NCBI GenBank assembly: GCA_902168205.1
Contig: CABHOK010000002.1
Span: forward strand, 558,001-622,000
Reading direction: 5' to 3'
From: an uncultured Chitinophaga sp.
GTDB lineage: Bacteria; Bacteroidota; Bacteroidia; Cytophagales; Cyclobacteriaceae
DNA length: 64,000 nucleotides
In this document: positions 45,326 to 55,494 of the stretch, piece after piece
How the letters are laid out: every line of letters begins with the position of its first letter
Numbering within the stretch: the stretch's first letter is position 1
Program-made: the position numbers and the translations under genes
Notes under the pieces: generated by a model
Databases searched by the model: none
What the model was told of the DNA's origin: nothing
What the model saw: only the letters and a program-made list of their open reading frames with translations

Positions 45326-45722
45326 TTTGAATTTTATAATTTTTAGTTTGAAATCCATAAGCCTGAGCGCCTAGCCGGCACATACCTTTGTATTGCACAG
45401 GAGCAATCTCTGAAAGACCCTGTCACCTAAATCTCCTGGAATTAAACTACGGATTACCGATGCTGTAAAATCTGAGGGTGACATTGCGCGCTATATATAA
45501 TTTTTGCAACAGCCCGTTACCTATCAGCAGCAGCATTGAATTTTACGAGACTTTATTTGGTTATAGTATTTGTTATAGAACAAACGAATGGTTAAGACAA
45601 TTCTTGATAGTCAAGTTACAAATGCCTCCATTCATACCAATCCAACGAGCAGAAAACGTTTGCTGCAACGTACTGGGTATACGCCAAATCTTTTTCATAT
45701 ACTTTCTGATTTATATATACCA
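45326..45722 (+). promoter_or_regulatory. Control region of the efflux operon
   Basis: About 400 bp. It begins with the 18-bp word tttgaattttataatttt (45326-45343) shared with the AraC promoter, a candidate operator. TACCTTTG (45383-45390) is a perfect -7 box and would give a leader of about 330 nt. Reading frames within the leader, including an extension of the TolC frame back to 45588, do not look like a signal peptide or a known protein. Confidence 0.45.
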
Positions 45723-47177
45723 ATGCAAAATGAAAAGCGCGCGGTCATGACCGCTCCACCGGCCTTCGTTGTAGGTGCACGAAGAATGGTGATCGTTATG
45801 GTAAGTTGTTTTTTACTGACGGATATTCGTGCACAGGAAGTGCAGCAGCCGCTGTCGCTGGGGCAGGCGCTTGAAACAGGCGTGCAGAATTTTCAGCGTA
45901 TACAGGCCAAGCGAAACTACGTGCAGTCATCGGAAGCACTGACACGCAATACCCGTAACGAATATCTTCCCAACGTTATCGCTTCTGTACAACAGAACTA
46001 TGGAACGGTTAATGGACAGTTCGGCCCGCTGGGAGCAGTCGGTGTACTGGGTGTTGCTTCGGCAGGTCCGGTATACCACGAGCAAAGCTGGAACGCAGCG
46101 TTTGGCGCGCTATATATAGTCAACATGAACTGGGAGGTATTTACATTCGGTCGTGTACACTCGCGCATTGAGGCTGCGAAGGCGCAAGTATCGCGCGACT
46201 CGGCTGACCTTGCGCAGGAAGAGTTCGTACACAAAATAAAAATATCCGGTGCATACCTGAATTTACTCATCGCACAACAACTGGTGCGCAGTGCGCAGTC
46301 TAATCTCACCCGTGCTGAAATTGTACAGCGAACGGTACGAGCGCGTGCGCTCTCCGGATTAAATCCCGGTGTAGATTCAGCGCTTGCCAATGCAGAAGTA
46401 TCGCGTGCTAAATTATCGGTTATCGATCTGCGTAACAACGAACAACAGGTACGCAATCAACTGGCACAACTCCTCGCACTCAACGGACTGCAGGCTGTAC
46501 TCGATACATCTTTCTTTACGCGTGAGCCGACTATATTTACTACCGATGCTGTGATCGCGCAAAACCCGCAGGTAAAATTTTACCAGGCGCGTATCAACCA
46601 GGCCGAGAAGACTACATCGCTGGTGAAGAAAAGTATAATGCCAGGTGTAACGCTCTTCGGTATATATCAGGCGCGTGCCTCAGGGTTTGACTATAATTAT
46701 ACTCCGCAGTATTCGGATCGTTACTCACAACGTTACTCCGATGGCGTGGATCCATCACGCTTCAATTATGTAGCCGGTGTAAGCTTGTCGTGGAACCTGA
46801 TGAGCCCGCTAAAGGTAAAACAACAAACGCGCTCCCAGCGCTTTATCAGTGAAGCCTACAGGAATGAATACGATCAGATCTCCGTACAACTTCAGAACGA
46901 GTTGATACTGGCCGATCAACGTATCGAGAATAGTTTACAAAGCATTCGTGAAGTACCGCTGCAATACCAGGCAGCATCCGATGCTTATACACAGAAAAGT
47001 GTACTCTATAAAAACGGACTTACCACGCTTGTTGATTTGCAACAGGCTATATATGCGCTGAACCGTGCTGAAATAGACAGAAGTGTAGCGTACCTCAACG
47101 TATGGCAGGCACTTTTACAGAAAGCTGCGGCTTCAGGCGATTTTAATTTATTCAGTAACCAGGCTCAACCTCAATGA
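45723..47177 (+). CDS. TolC-family outer-membrane efflux channel
   Basis: About 484 residues from ATG 45723. I prefer this start because it puts a signal peptide (VIVMVSCFLLTDIRAQ) near the N-terminus; ATG 45747 is an alternative. Two OEP repeats with long helices follow, such as SGAYLNLLIAQQLVRSAQ and QVRNQLAQLLALNGLQ, and the C-terminal YKNGLTTLVDLQQAIYALNRAE typical of TolC. It forms the outer-membrane exit duct for the RND pump encoded next, with which it overlaps by ATGA. Confidence 0.92.
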   Translation: MQNEKRAVMTAPPAFVVGARRMVIVMVSCFLLTDIRAQEVQQPLSLGQALETGVQNFQRIQAKRNYVQSSEALTRNTRNEYLPNVIASVQQNYGTVNGQFGPLGAVGVLGVASAGPVYHEQSWNAAFGALYIVNMNWEVFTFGRVHSRIEAAKAQVSRDSADLAQEEFVHKIKISGAYLNLLIAQQLVRSAQSNLTRAEIVQRTVRARALSGLNPGVDSALANAEVSRAKLSVIDLRNNEQQVRNQLAQLLALNGLQAVLDTSFFTREPTIFTTDAVIAQNPQVKFYQARINQAEKTTSLVKKSIMPGVTLFGIYQARASGFDYNYTPQYSDRYSQRYSDGVDPSRFNYVAGVSLSWNLMSPLKVKQQTRSQRFISEAYRNEYDQISVQLQNELILADQRIENSLQSIREVPLQYQAASDAYTQKSVLYKNGLTTLVDLQQAIYALNRAEIDRSVAYLNVWQALLQKAAASGDFNLFSNQAQPQ

Positions 47178-50100
47178 ACTTAATACGATCAGCACTTCGT
47201 AAACCTATTACCATATTGGTATTGGTAGCCGGTATGTTGTTCTTCGGGATCAACGCTGTGCGTACCATCAAGGTAGATATATTCCCCGCGATGAATCTGC
47301 CGGTAATTTACTTGTCTCACCCCTTCGGAGGATTTACACCTTCGCAGATGGAAGCGTTCTTCGGTAAACAGTATATCAACATCATGCTGTTTGTGAACGG
47401 TATAAAAACCATCGAGACACGAAATATACAGGGACTTACCCTCATGAAAATTACGTTCTATCCGGGTACCAACATGGCGCAGGCGGCTGCCGAGTTAAGT
47501 GCCTTTGCCAACCGGATACAAGCTATATTTCCACCAGGGTCGCAACCACCGTTCATTATACGATTTGATGCATCAACACTGCCGGTAGGACAGTTGGTGT
47601 TGAGTAGCCCTATACGATCCAACAACGAGTTGATGGATCTTGCCAACGTATATGTGCGGGCCTCCTTTACTTCTATACCCGGACTCGTTGCTGCGCCTCC
47701 TTTCGGGGGAAATTTACGTACCATCGTTATCAAAGCTGATCCTGATCTGATGCGTTCGCACAATCTTACACCCGATCAGCTGGTGGAGGCACTGCGGTTA
47801 AACAACCAGACTACACCTTCGGGGAACGTACGCATAGGAGACTATAACTATATGACGCCAACCAACACCACGATCAAAACGGTTAAGGATTTTGAAAAGA
47901 TACCGTTGTTCAAAGGTGGCGTGCAGAATCTTTACCTGGGCGATGTTGCTACGGTGGAAGATGCGGCCGATATAACCGTGGGCTACGCGCAGGTAAATGG
48001 TAAGCGTTCGGTATATTTGAATATAGCGAAGTCTGCCGATGCCTCTACCTGGGAAGTGGTGCAGAACCTGAAGAAAAATCTTCCGCGCTTCCAGGCGCAA
48101 CTTCCTGAAGATGTAAAACTCTCGTATGAGTTCGATCAGTCTACATACGTTATCAATGCCGTAAAGAGTTTGATGAGCGAAGGTATCATCGGTGCTATAT
48201 TAACCGGATTGATGGTAGTGTTGTTTCTCGGAGATTTACGCGGAGCCCTGATTGTAATTCTCACCATACCAACGTCAATTATTTCCGGTGTCTTGTTCCT
48301 GCAACTCTTTGGGCAAACCATTAACATCATGACATTGAGCGGTCTCTCACTCGCCATCGGTATATTGGTGGATGAGTCCACCGTAACCATCGAAAATATA
48401 CACCAGCACATGGGCATGGGTAAACCGAAGGCGCTGGCTATATGGGATGCCTGTAAAGAAATAGCATTCCCGAAACTGCTCATCCTCTTTTGTATACTCG
48501 CTGTGTTTGCTCCGGCTTTCTCGATGAAAGGTATACCTGGCTCCTTGTTCCTGCCATTGGCATTGGCCATCGGGTTCTCGATGATAACATCGTATTTACT
48601 GTCTCAGACTTTTGTGCCGGTAATGGCGAACTGGTTAATGAAGGATCATGCGAAGGAACATCCGGAAATAAAATACGATCCTACACTCGATGCAGGCCAG
48701 CAGAAGATACACATGCTGGAACATGCGGAAGGCGGAAAGGTGTCACGCTTTGAGCGCATCAGAAATCGCTTTGTGTCATTCCTGCAGCGGTTGTTTCCCT
48801 TCCGTAAACCGATTGTTATAGTATATGCTATTGTAGTAATTGGTATAACTGCACTGTTGCTTTCCACGATCGGACGTGATGTTTTACCAAAAGTAAATTC
48901 ACGTCAGTTCCAGGTGAGATTACGTGCACCTGATGGCTTGCGTATTGAACGCACCGAAGAGCGATTACTCAGCGCAGTATCGATACTCGAGTCGATGGTG
49001 GGTAAAGATAAAGTTGCTATCAGCTCCGCCTATATAGGTCAGCATCCCGGACAGTTCTCCATCAGCCCTATATATCTATTCACCAGCGGACCGCACGAAG
49101 CTGTATGGCAGGTGAGTTTGCAGGAAGACTTTGGCGGCACCATGGATGAGCTGAAAGAAAAATTCCGTGCTGAAATGGAAAAGAAAATGCCGGATGTAAA
49201 AATATCGTTCGAGCCGATTGAACTCACGGATAAAATTTTGAGTCAGGGTTCACCAACGCCAATCGAAGTAAGGATCGGCAGTCGTAACAAAAAGCAGAAT
49301 GAAGCTTATGCCAAAAAGGTTGTAGAGAAACTCAAAGCCATACCGTACCTGCGCGATGTGCAGATTGCTCAACCTATTAATTACCCGGCATTGAACATCA
49401 ATATAGATCGTGTTCGGGCAGCGCAGTTGGGCATCGATATGAATGATATATCTCGCTCGCTGATCGCTTCAACATCATCATCACGCTATACCGAGAAAAA
49501 TGTATGGCTTGATGAAAGAGCAGGTCTCAGTTATAGTGTACAGGTGCAGGTTCCTGAAAACAAAATGACATCGGTAAGTGATATATCACAGATACCGGTG
49601 TTGCGAAATACAACACGTCCGGTGCTAGGTGATGTTGCCACGATTGAGAATGATACTATATATGGCGAGAACGATAACCTCGGTGCCATGCCTATACTTT
49701 CTGTTACGGCGAACTTGCAAAACAAAGATCTAGGCACAGCAACAACGGATGTACAGGAAGCACTAAGCTCATTAGGCGAACTACCACGCGGACTTACTAT
49801 TGAGACTATAGGTCTCAGCCAGGTGCTTACTGAAACATTGGACAGCCTTCAATCTGGTTTGCTGGTGGCGATCGTGGTGATCTTTCTGATGCTGGCAGCA
49901 AATTTCCAGTCGTTCAAAGTATCGTTAGTCGTATTAACAACAGCACCGGCTGTGATTTTAGGAGCGCTTTTGGTGTTATTGATAACGGGATCAACGCTTA
50001 ACCTGCAGTCCTATATGGGTATCATTATGTCGGTAGGTGTATCCATTGCCAATGCGGTGTTGTTGATCACCAATGCAGAACAGCTTCGTCTTACGAATGC

Positions 50101-50404
50101 CAACGCGTGGGAGTCTGCAAAAGAAGCCGCAGCCCTTCGCATGCGTCCGATCGTTATGACGAGTATAGCGATGATTGCCGGTATGATACCAATGGCAATT
50201 GGACACGGTGAAGGTGGAGACCAGGTGGCTCCGCTGGCGCGTGCCGTAATCGGTGGACTATTTGCCTCTACACTCGCGGCACTATTTATACTGCCACTCG
50301 TGTTTGCCTGGTTACAGGAAAAAACAACTACACAATCAGTATCACTTGATCCGGAAGATAAAGACAGTAAATATTATATACCTTCAGCGTATGAAACGAA
50401 ATAA
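47174..50404 (+). CDS. RND-family efflux transporter permease
   Basis: 1076 residues, the AcrB/CusA length. It has twelve expected membrane helices in two halves with large periplasmic loops. N-terminal LRKPITILVLVAGM, the TM4 motif LAIGILVDESTVTIENIH (Asp-Glu in place of the usual Asp-Asp, so proton relay is slightly altered), and the second-half MGIIMSVGVSIANAVLLITNAE. It exports drugs or other amphiphiles by proton antiport; the substrate is unknown. It overlaps the TolC gene by 4 bp and the adaptor gene by 14 bp. The order TolC-RND-MFP differs from the more frequent MFP-first order. Confidence 0.94.
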   Translation: MNLIRSALRKPITILVLVAGMLFFGINAVRTIKVDIFPAMNLPVIYLSHPFGGFTPSQMEAFFGKQYINIMLFVNGIKTIETRNIQGLTLMKITFYPGTNMAQAAAELSAFANRIQAIFPPGSQPPFIIRFDASTLPVGQLVLSSPIRSNNELMDLANVYVRASFTSIPGLVAAPPFGGNLRTIVIKADPDLMRSHNLTPDQLVEALRLNNQTTPSGNVRIGDYNYMTPTNTTIKTVKDFEKIPLFKGGVQNLYLGDVATVEDAADITVGYAQVNGKRSVYLNIAKSADASTWEVVQNLKKNLPRFQAQLPEDVKLSYEFDQSTYVINAVKSLMSEGIIGAILTGLMVVLFLGDLRGALIVILTIPTSIISGVLFLQLFGQTINIMTLSGLSLAIGILVDESTVTIENIHQHMGMGKPKALAIWDACKEIAFPKLLILFCILAVFAPAFSMKGIPGSLFLPLALAIGFSMITSYLLSQTFVPVMANWLMKDHAKEHPEIKYDPTLDAGQQKIHMLEHAEGGKVSRFERIRNRFVSFLQRLFPFRKPIVIVYAIVVIGITALLLSTIGRDVLPKVNSRQFQVRLRAPDGLRIERTEERLLSAVSILESMVGKDKVAISSAYIGQHPGQFSISPIYLFTSGPHEAVWQVSLQEDFGGTMDELKEKFRAEMEKKMPDVKISFEPIELTDKILSQGSPTPIEVRIGSRNKKQNEAYAKKVVEKLKAIPYLRDVQIAQPINYPALNINIDRVRAAQLGIDMNDISRSLIASTSSSRYTEKNVWLDERAGLSYSVQVQVPENKMTSVSDISQIPVLRNTTRPVLGDVATIENDTIYGENDNLGAMPILSVTANLQNKDLGTATTDVQEALSSLGELPRGLTIETIGLSQVLTETLDSLQSGLLVAIVVIFLMLAANFQSFKVSLVVLTTAPAVILGALLVLLITGSTLNLQSYMGIIMSVGVSIANAVLLITNAEQLRLTNANAWESAKEAAALRMRPIVMTSIAMIAGMIPMAIGHGEGGDQVAPLARAVIGGLFASTLAALFILPLVFAWLQEKTTTQSVSLDPEDKDSKYYIPSAYETK

Positions 50405-51518
50405 CCAATCGATACAATTTTTTAAAACAACTTTAGGTGTAGCCCTGCTGATAACTCTATTCAGTCGTTGCAACTCCTCTGAAGGAAATGCTTCCGGTCA
50501 AAAGGCAGCATCGCCATCGGTACCAACCGTAGAAACATTTTCCCTCGAGAAAGGATTACTGTCTACCGAGATACAAATACCGGGAGAGCTATTCTCGTTT
50601 CAACAAGTTGATCTCTATGCACACGAAACGAGCTTTGTAAAGAAGCTATATGTTGACGTAGGATCAGAAGTAAAGGAAGGACAATTGCTGGTATCACTCG
50701 ATGCACCGGAGATCCGTTCGCGCCTGGCAGGAGCAGAGTCTCGCTGGAAATCACAGGAGTCTGTTTACAAAGCGAGTAAAGCAAGTTACGATCGCCTGCT
50801 CGAGACGAGTAAAACACCCGGCACTATATCTCCGAATGATCTTGATCAGGCACATGCGCGCATGAGTTCGGACTACGATCAATTACAGGCGGCGAAAGCA
50901 AGCTATCGCGAAGTAACCAATAGTCTTGATTACCTCGAAGTGCGCGCACCGTTCAGTGGTGTGATCACTGCGCGTAACATCAACCCGGGTGCGTATGTTG
51001 GTCCTTCCGGGAGAGGATCTGAGCATCCGTTATTTACATTGCAGGAACAGAAACATTTGCGCCTGGTGGTATCCGTGCCGGAAGCCTATACATCGTACCT
51101 GTTGCAGAATGATGAAGTGCAGTTCCGTGTAAAGGCATTGCCACAAAGTACATTCAAAGCTACTGTAAAACGTCAGGCGAGAGCACTCGATGTACGCCTG
51201 CGTGCAGAACGTGTGGAGATGGATGTATATAACAACGATAAGAAATTAATGCCGGGTATGGTTGCCGATGTTACGATACCACTGCCGGCTCGTGACAGTA
51301 CGTTTATTGTTCCGAAATCAGCTGTGATCAATACAGCAGAAGGCGTTTTTGTAATTCGCATCACCGATGGAAAAGCAGAACGTGTAGCAATAAAACCGGG
51401 CCGTTCGGCAGAAGGAAAAACAGAGATATTCGGAGCGTTGAACGTGAACGATAAAATTGTTACAACGGGTTCTGAGGAGATCAGGGATGGGGCTGCGGTG
51501 GCGGCTGCTAAAAATTAG
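50391..51518 (+). CDS. RND efflux periplasmic adaptor (membrane fusion protein), lipoprotein
   Basis: 375 residues from ATG 50391. The lipoprotein signal has lipobox LFSRC (Cys near 27). A lipoyl/barrel-sandwich domain split by an alpha-hairpin follows (FVKKLYVDVGSEVKEGQLLV, then DYLEVRAPFSGVITARNINPG), a beta-barrel, and a membrane-proximal domain (VFVIRITDGKAERVAIKPGR). It links the pump to the TolC channel. Last gene of the operon; no clear terminator is seen. Confidence 0.93.
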   Translation: MKRNNQSIQFFKTTLGVALLITLFSRCNSSEGNASGQKAASPSVPTVETFSLEKGLLSTEIQIPGELFSFQQVDLYAHETSFVKKLYVDVGSEVKEGQLLVSLDAPEIRSRLAGAESRWKSQESVYKASKASYDRLLETSKTPGTISPNDLDQAHARMSSDYDQLQAAKASYREVTNSLDYLEVRAPFSGVITARNINPGAYVGPSGRGSEHPLFTLQEQKHLRLVVSVPEAYTSYLLQNDEVQFRVKALPQSTFKATVKRQARALDVRLRAERVEMDVYNNDKKLMPGMVADVTIPLPARDSTFIVPKSAVINTAEGVFVIRITDGKAERVAIKPGRSAEGKTEIFGALNVNDKIVTTGSEEIRDGAAVAAAKN

Positions 51519-51683
51519 AGGTAAGAAGTAAGAATAGGAAGTAAGATTCTTTTTAAGGGCACTCGTTGTTTTTGGGACAGCGGGTGCTTTTGTTTTTTTA
51601 GGGCGGTATGGTTTTTTATGGGAATGTAGTACTGGTGATGTTGGAATTGCCGGGTATAAAATGTTCTATTAACGCTGTTTATT

Positions 51684-51929
51684 ATGCAAACTATAGATGT
51701 CCCGATTGTAGATGAAATATCTTTTCGCGATCTGAAAGAAGGAAATTCCATTCAGGTGCGTGTTACGGTGTTGAACGATGAGCAGACACGTTTTGAAAAG
51801 GGAAATACAGTGCGTGTAACGTGCAAGAATAAAAGCGCAGTAGCGAAGATCGTTTCTGATCCGATTATTATTGATGAAAAGACCGATGCCGACCATAAAG
51901 TATTGTCGCTGATCGTGGAAGAAGAATGA
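51684..51929 (+). CDS. Small hypothetical protein
   Basis: 81 residues, predicted all-beta, with ISFRDLKEGNSIQVRVTVLN and TVRVTCKNKSAVAKIVSDP. Acidic at the C-terminus. No signal peptide and no known family, though the shape recalls small PUA/ASCH-like beta barrels. It precedes the GH13 gene by 58 bp. Codon use is like its neighbours. Confidence 0.6.
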   Translation: MQTIDVPIVDEISFRDLKEGNSIQVRVTVLNDEQTRFEKGNTVRVTCKNKSAVAKIVSDPIIIDEKTDADHKVLSLIVEEE

Positions 51930-51987
51930 GACTACACTATATATAGCACGTAGCAAGTATGATCTTATAACCTTTACGATCCCTTTA

Positions 51988-53595
51988 ATGTCTGATAATC
52001 TTTGGTACCGGTACGTCACCATTTACTCCCTGGATGTGGAGACGTTTTTTGATTCGAACGATGATGGTATAGGAGACTTCCAGGGGCTTATTCAAAAGCT
52101 TCCGTATCTGAAACAACTGGGTATAGATTGCCTTTGGTTGCTCCCGTTTTATCCGAGTCCTAACCGTGATGACGGATACGACATTGCTGACTTCACCGCA
52201 GTTGATCCGCGCCTCGGCACGCTCGATGATTTCCGGCAATTTCTGATGGCAGCCAAACAACTTGGTATATATGTGCTGATTGATCTGGTAGTGAATCATA
52301 CGTCTGATCAGCATCCGTGGTTTAAGAGTGCGTGCAGTGATCGTAATTCTCCGTATCGCGAATACTATATATGGTCAGACTATATCCCGCAAGGACAGCA
52401 TAAGACTATATTTCCGGGCGAGGAGGACAATACATGGACCTGGAGCGAACAGACGGGTCAATATTATCACCATCGTTTTTACCGCGAGCAGCCGGATCTG
52501 AATATATATAATCCGAAAGTAAAGGAAGAGGTACGCAAGATCATAAAGTTCTGGCTTGATGAAGGTGTATCCGGGTTTCGTGTGGATGCTGTTCATATCC
52601 TGATTCAGTTCGCGCGTCCTGATCATGTTAATGGTCAGGATCACGAAGCTATCCTCGATGACATGAGGCGCTGGCTCGATGAGTGTAATTCCTCTGCCGT
52701 GATGCTGGCGGAAGCAAATGACGATATTGATAAATTACCGCGGTACTTCGGTAATAGCGATCGCATGCACCTGATGTTCGACTTCATTACCAATCAGCAT
52801 TTGTTTCTGGCGCTGGCGCGTAATACAGCCCAGCCGTTGCGCGAGGCGATTGATATTCTTTTGAAAGTACCTATACCAGCCGGTTGTGGCTACGTAAATT
52901 TTATACGCAAGCACGATGAGCTCAATCTCGGCAAACTGAAAGAAGATGAACGTAACGAAGTATTTGAAGCATTTGCTCCCGAAGAGTATATGCGCATCTA
53001 CGGACGTGGCATACGCAGGCGACTGGCGCCAATGCTGAATAATGATCGTGCACGTATGGAGATGGTATATAGCATTATGTTTTGTTTGCCGGGTACATCC
53101 ATGATCCGGTATGGCGATGAACTGGGCATGGGCGAAGATCTCCAGTTAAAGGGCCGTGAAAGTATACGCACGGTTATGCAATGGTCTTCCGGGAATAATG
53201 CAGGATTTTCAAAGGCATCAGCCGAAGCATTGCCATACCCGGCAATCGACAAAGGTACGTTCAGCTATAAGAATATAAATGTGGCGGAGCAACTGCGGGA
53301 GGAATCGTTTCTGCAGTGGATGACCAGTGGTATACAATGCCGCCAGCAACTCGGTGCTACTACCATCGATAAATTTAAAATGCTGGAGTCCGGGAACGAA
53401 TCGGTTATTGTATTTCGATATGACGAAGGTTCAAAGCGATTTATACTCGTTCACAACCTGAGTGATATGCCTGCTTCATACGCGTTAACCGAAGATATAG
53501 GCGCTGTGATGTGTTTTTTCGGTCCGGGTATACTGGGCAATAATCGCGAGTTACAGCTGGGACGTTACGGCTATGCCTGGCTAAAGAATATATAG
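51988..53595 (+). CDS. GH13 alpha-amylase family enzyme, trehalose synthase-like (GH13_16)
   Basis: 535 residues with no signal peptide, so cytoplasmic. GH13 motifs: DLVVNHTSDQHPWF, FRVDAVH with the nucleophile D200, LAEAND with the acid/base E242, and FIRKHDE with the transition-state D310 (Lys replaces the usual Asn before His). The N-terminal FFDSNDDGIGDFQGL and LLPFYPSPNRDDGYDIAD are hallmarks of maltose alpha-D-glucosyltransferase/trehalose synthase, which interconverts maltose and trehalose. Hydrolysis of alpha-glucosides is an alternative. The flavin-dependent oxidoreductase gene follows after 18 bp. Confidence 0.85.
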   Translation: MSDNLWYRYVTIYSLDVETFFDSNDDGIGDFQGLIQKLPYLKQLGIDCLWLLPFYPSPNRDDGYDIADFTAVDPRLGTLDDFRQFLMAAKQLGIYVLIDLVVNHTSDQHPWFKSACSDRNSPYREYYIWSDYIPQGQHKTIFPGEEDNTWTWSEQTGQYYHHRFYREQPDLNIYNPKVKEEVRKIIKFWLDEGVSGFRVDAVHILIQFARPDHVNGQDHEAILDDMRRWLDECNSSAVMLAEANDDIDKLPRYFGNSDRMHLMFDFITNQHLFLALARNTAQPLREAIDILLKVPIPAGCGYVNFIRKHDELNLGKLKEDERNEVFEAFAPEEYMRIYGRGIRRRLAPMLNNDRARMEMVYSIMFCLPGTSMIRYGDELGMGEDLQLKGRESIRTVMQWSSGNNAGFSKASAEALPYPAIDKGTFSYKNINVAEQLREESFLQWMTSGIQCRQQLGATTIDKFKMLESGNESVIVFRYDEGSKRFILVHNLSDMPASYALTEDIGAVMCFFGPGILGNNRELQLGRYGYAWLKNI

Positions 53596-53613
53596 CTAAT
53601 ATATAGTATAAAG

Positions 53614-54588
53614 ATGAAGCCGGTAAAGATTGGATATCACGCATCGCATGAACAGTTTCTTCCCAGTGAATTGCTGCGGTGGGTGGTTGCTGCGGAAGGC
53701 GCGGGGTTTCAAGCGGCACTCTCCTCGGATCATTTTTACCCGTGGAGTGAACAGCAGGGGCAAAGCGGTTTTGCTTGGTCATGGTTGGGCGCTGCGTTGC
53801 AGGCTACGTCCAGAATTGATTTCGGTATAGTCAATGCACCGGGGCAACGGTATCATCCTGCGATTATAGCACAGGCATGCGCTACGTTAGCAGAGATGTT
53901 CCCGGAACGATTCTGGATTGCTATCGGCAGTGGACAAAATCTGAACGAACATATTACTGGTGATCGCTGGCCCGGCAAACCCGAACGCAATGCGCGATTG
54001 TTCGAGAGTGCAACCATTATACGCAGGCTTTGGGCGGGTGAGACAGTTACAACGGATGGGCTGGTGGTTACGGATGAAGCGCGGCTATATACTTTGCCTG
54101 CCAGGCAACCATTATTGCTTGGAGCAGCCGTAACGGAAGCAACAGCACGCTGGATCGGAAGCTGGGCTGATGGCCTGATTACAACATCACGACCGACAGA
54201 AGAATTGAAACACATGCGCGATGCATTTATACAGGGTGGAGGAGAAGGTAAACCGATCTACGTGAAAGTACAACTTTCGTATGGCCGCTCAGAAAAAGAA
54301 ACACGTGGCGAAGCATTACTCCAATGGCGCAATAACATTTTCGATAACGTTGTTATGACCGACTTGCGAACTCCTGCGCAATTCGATGCCATTGGTAAAA
54401 CGGTCGACGTAAAAGAGCTGAAAGAGAAAGTATTTGTCAGCTCATCACTACAACAACATATGGATTGGTTAAGTGAATATATAGATGCCGGCTTCACAAA
54501 CCTGATGCTTCACAACGTAAACCGTCATCAACAAACCTTCATCGAAGATTTCGGTGACAAAGTATTACCGGTACTGAAGGGTTTATAG
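53614..54588 (+). CDS. LLM-class flavin-dependent oxidoreductase (TIGR03885-like)
   Basis: 324 residues with the bacterial luciferase-like TIM barrel. The family strand KIGYHASHEQFLPSELL opens the protein; SSDHFYPWSEQQGQSGFAW and PERFWIAIGSGQNLNEHITG are characteristic of the non-F420 flavin subgroup I know as TIGR03885. The reaction is unknown. It lies 18 bp after the GH13 gene, an apparent operon. The label TIGR03885 is from memory of the family. Confidence 0.83.
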   Translation: MKPVKIGYHASHEQFLPSELLRWVVAAEGAGFQAALSSDHFYPWSEQQGQSGFAWSWLGAALQATSRIDFGIVNAPGQRYHPAIIAQACATLAEMFPERFWIAIGSGQNLNEHITGDRWPGKPERNARLFESATIIRRLWAGETVTTDGLVVTDEARLYTLPARQPLLLGAAVTEATARWIGSWADGLITTSRPTEELKHMRDAFIQGGGEGKPIYVKVQLSYGRSEKETRGEALLQWRNNIFDNVVMTDLRTPAQFDAIGKTVDVKELKEKVFVSSSLQQHMDWLSEYIDAGFTNLMLHNVNRHQQTFIEDFGDKVLPVLKGL

Positions 54589-55044
54589 TCCATTCTGTTC
54601 GAACCGAAACAGCGTGCATACGTTATATATTGGAGCACCGTAATCATTTCTGCGAGCGGGAATTGACAATTCATGACCGGGCTCTGAAATAATGAATAAT
54701 ATATTCAGTTGTCAATTATTATCCATACCTTTAGCATGCTTTATCAGCCATTCCTCCAATTGTAGAACGCTCTTATCTAATGTCCGCACTTGAGGATAAG
54801 TCATTTTGAAGAAACGTAATAAAGCAGTCGTCTTTACGAAAGAATAATACTTCAGGCGAGTATTGCAAACGAGGTAAACCACTCTCTAGTCATTGTTGTA
54901 GATTACTAATTAGTGTTATCAGGCAAATTGCATAATGAATTGTTCAAAACGTTATGCGAGATGTATCTCTTCCATTAAGGATCAAAGACAGATTCATCTT
55001 TATAAAAGATCTGTGTAGAAATTAAATATCAATAAAAATAGCCT
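54589..55044. other. AT-rich gene-free stretch
   Basis: 456 bp without a supported gene on either strand. Near the 3' end, an imperfect hairpin joins ACAGAT and ATCTGT around CTTTATAAAAG (about 54989-55014), about 30 bp before the cold-shock-domain gene, and may be part of its leader. Nothing else is recognised. Confidence 0.45.
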
Positions 55045-55485
55045 ATGAATGGAACATTCAGCAAAAGAGAAAAAGAAAAAAAGAAAGAACAAAAGCGAAA
55101 AGAAAAGGAAGAGCGCAAGGCCGAAAGGAGAGCGAATGTAAAAACGGGACAATCGCTGGAAGATATGCTGGCTTATGTGGATGAGAACGGTAATATTACT
55201 TCTACACCGCCAGATCCCAATAAAAAATATACTACCAGGACAAATGATATTATTATAGGAGCCCGCAACATTGACAGCGCTTCTGTAAAACCGGTTCGTA
55301 AAGGTCGTGTAACTTATTTTAACGTTCCAAAAGGATACGGTTTTATCAAAGATCTGAATACGCAGGAAAGCATTTTTGTGCACGCCAATGCTCTGAAAAT
55401 TGCCATAAAGGAAAATGATATGGTATCATTTGAAACGGAGCGTACGCCCCGGGGGTTCAATGCAGTAGAAGTGAAGAAAATATAA
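55045..55485 (+). CDS. Cold-shock-domain protein with basic N-terminal extension
   Basis: 146 residues. The first 32 residues are a Lys/Arg/Glu-rich helix, probably RNA-binding or a coiled coil. A linker follows (40-80), then a C-terminal cold-shock domain (about 83-146) with RNP1 KGYGFIKD and RNP2 SIFVHANAL. It binds single-stranded RNA or DNA and may act as RNA chaperone. It is twice the length of a plain CspA protein. The small gene at 55495 follows after 9 bp and is probably co-transcribed. Confidence 0.9.
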   Translation: MNGTFSKREKEKKKEQKRKEKEERKAERRANVKTGQSLEDMLAYVDENGNITSTPPDPNKKYTTRTNDIIIGARNIDSASVKPVRKGRVTYFNVPKGYGFIKDLNTQESIFVHANALKIAIKENDMVSFETERTPRGFNAVEVKKI

Positions 55486-55494
55486 TATTTCAGA

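Noticed and set aside
45478-45750. 90-codon frame overlapping the start of the TolC gene
   Set aside because: It lies in the leader, begins with TTG-type starts and conflicts with the TolC frame, which has a clear signal peptide.
48136-48570. Antisense 144-codon frame inside the RND pump gene
   Set aside because: Shadow of the pump's codon usage, with no start context or recognisable domain.
54600-54630. Hairpin ctgttcg / cgaaacag as terminator after the flavin oxidoreductase gene
   Set aside because: The stem has a bulge and no T tail, so support is too weak.
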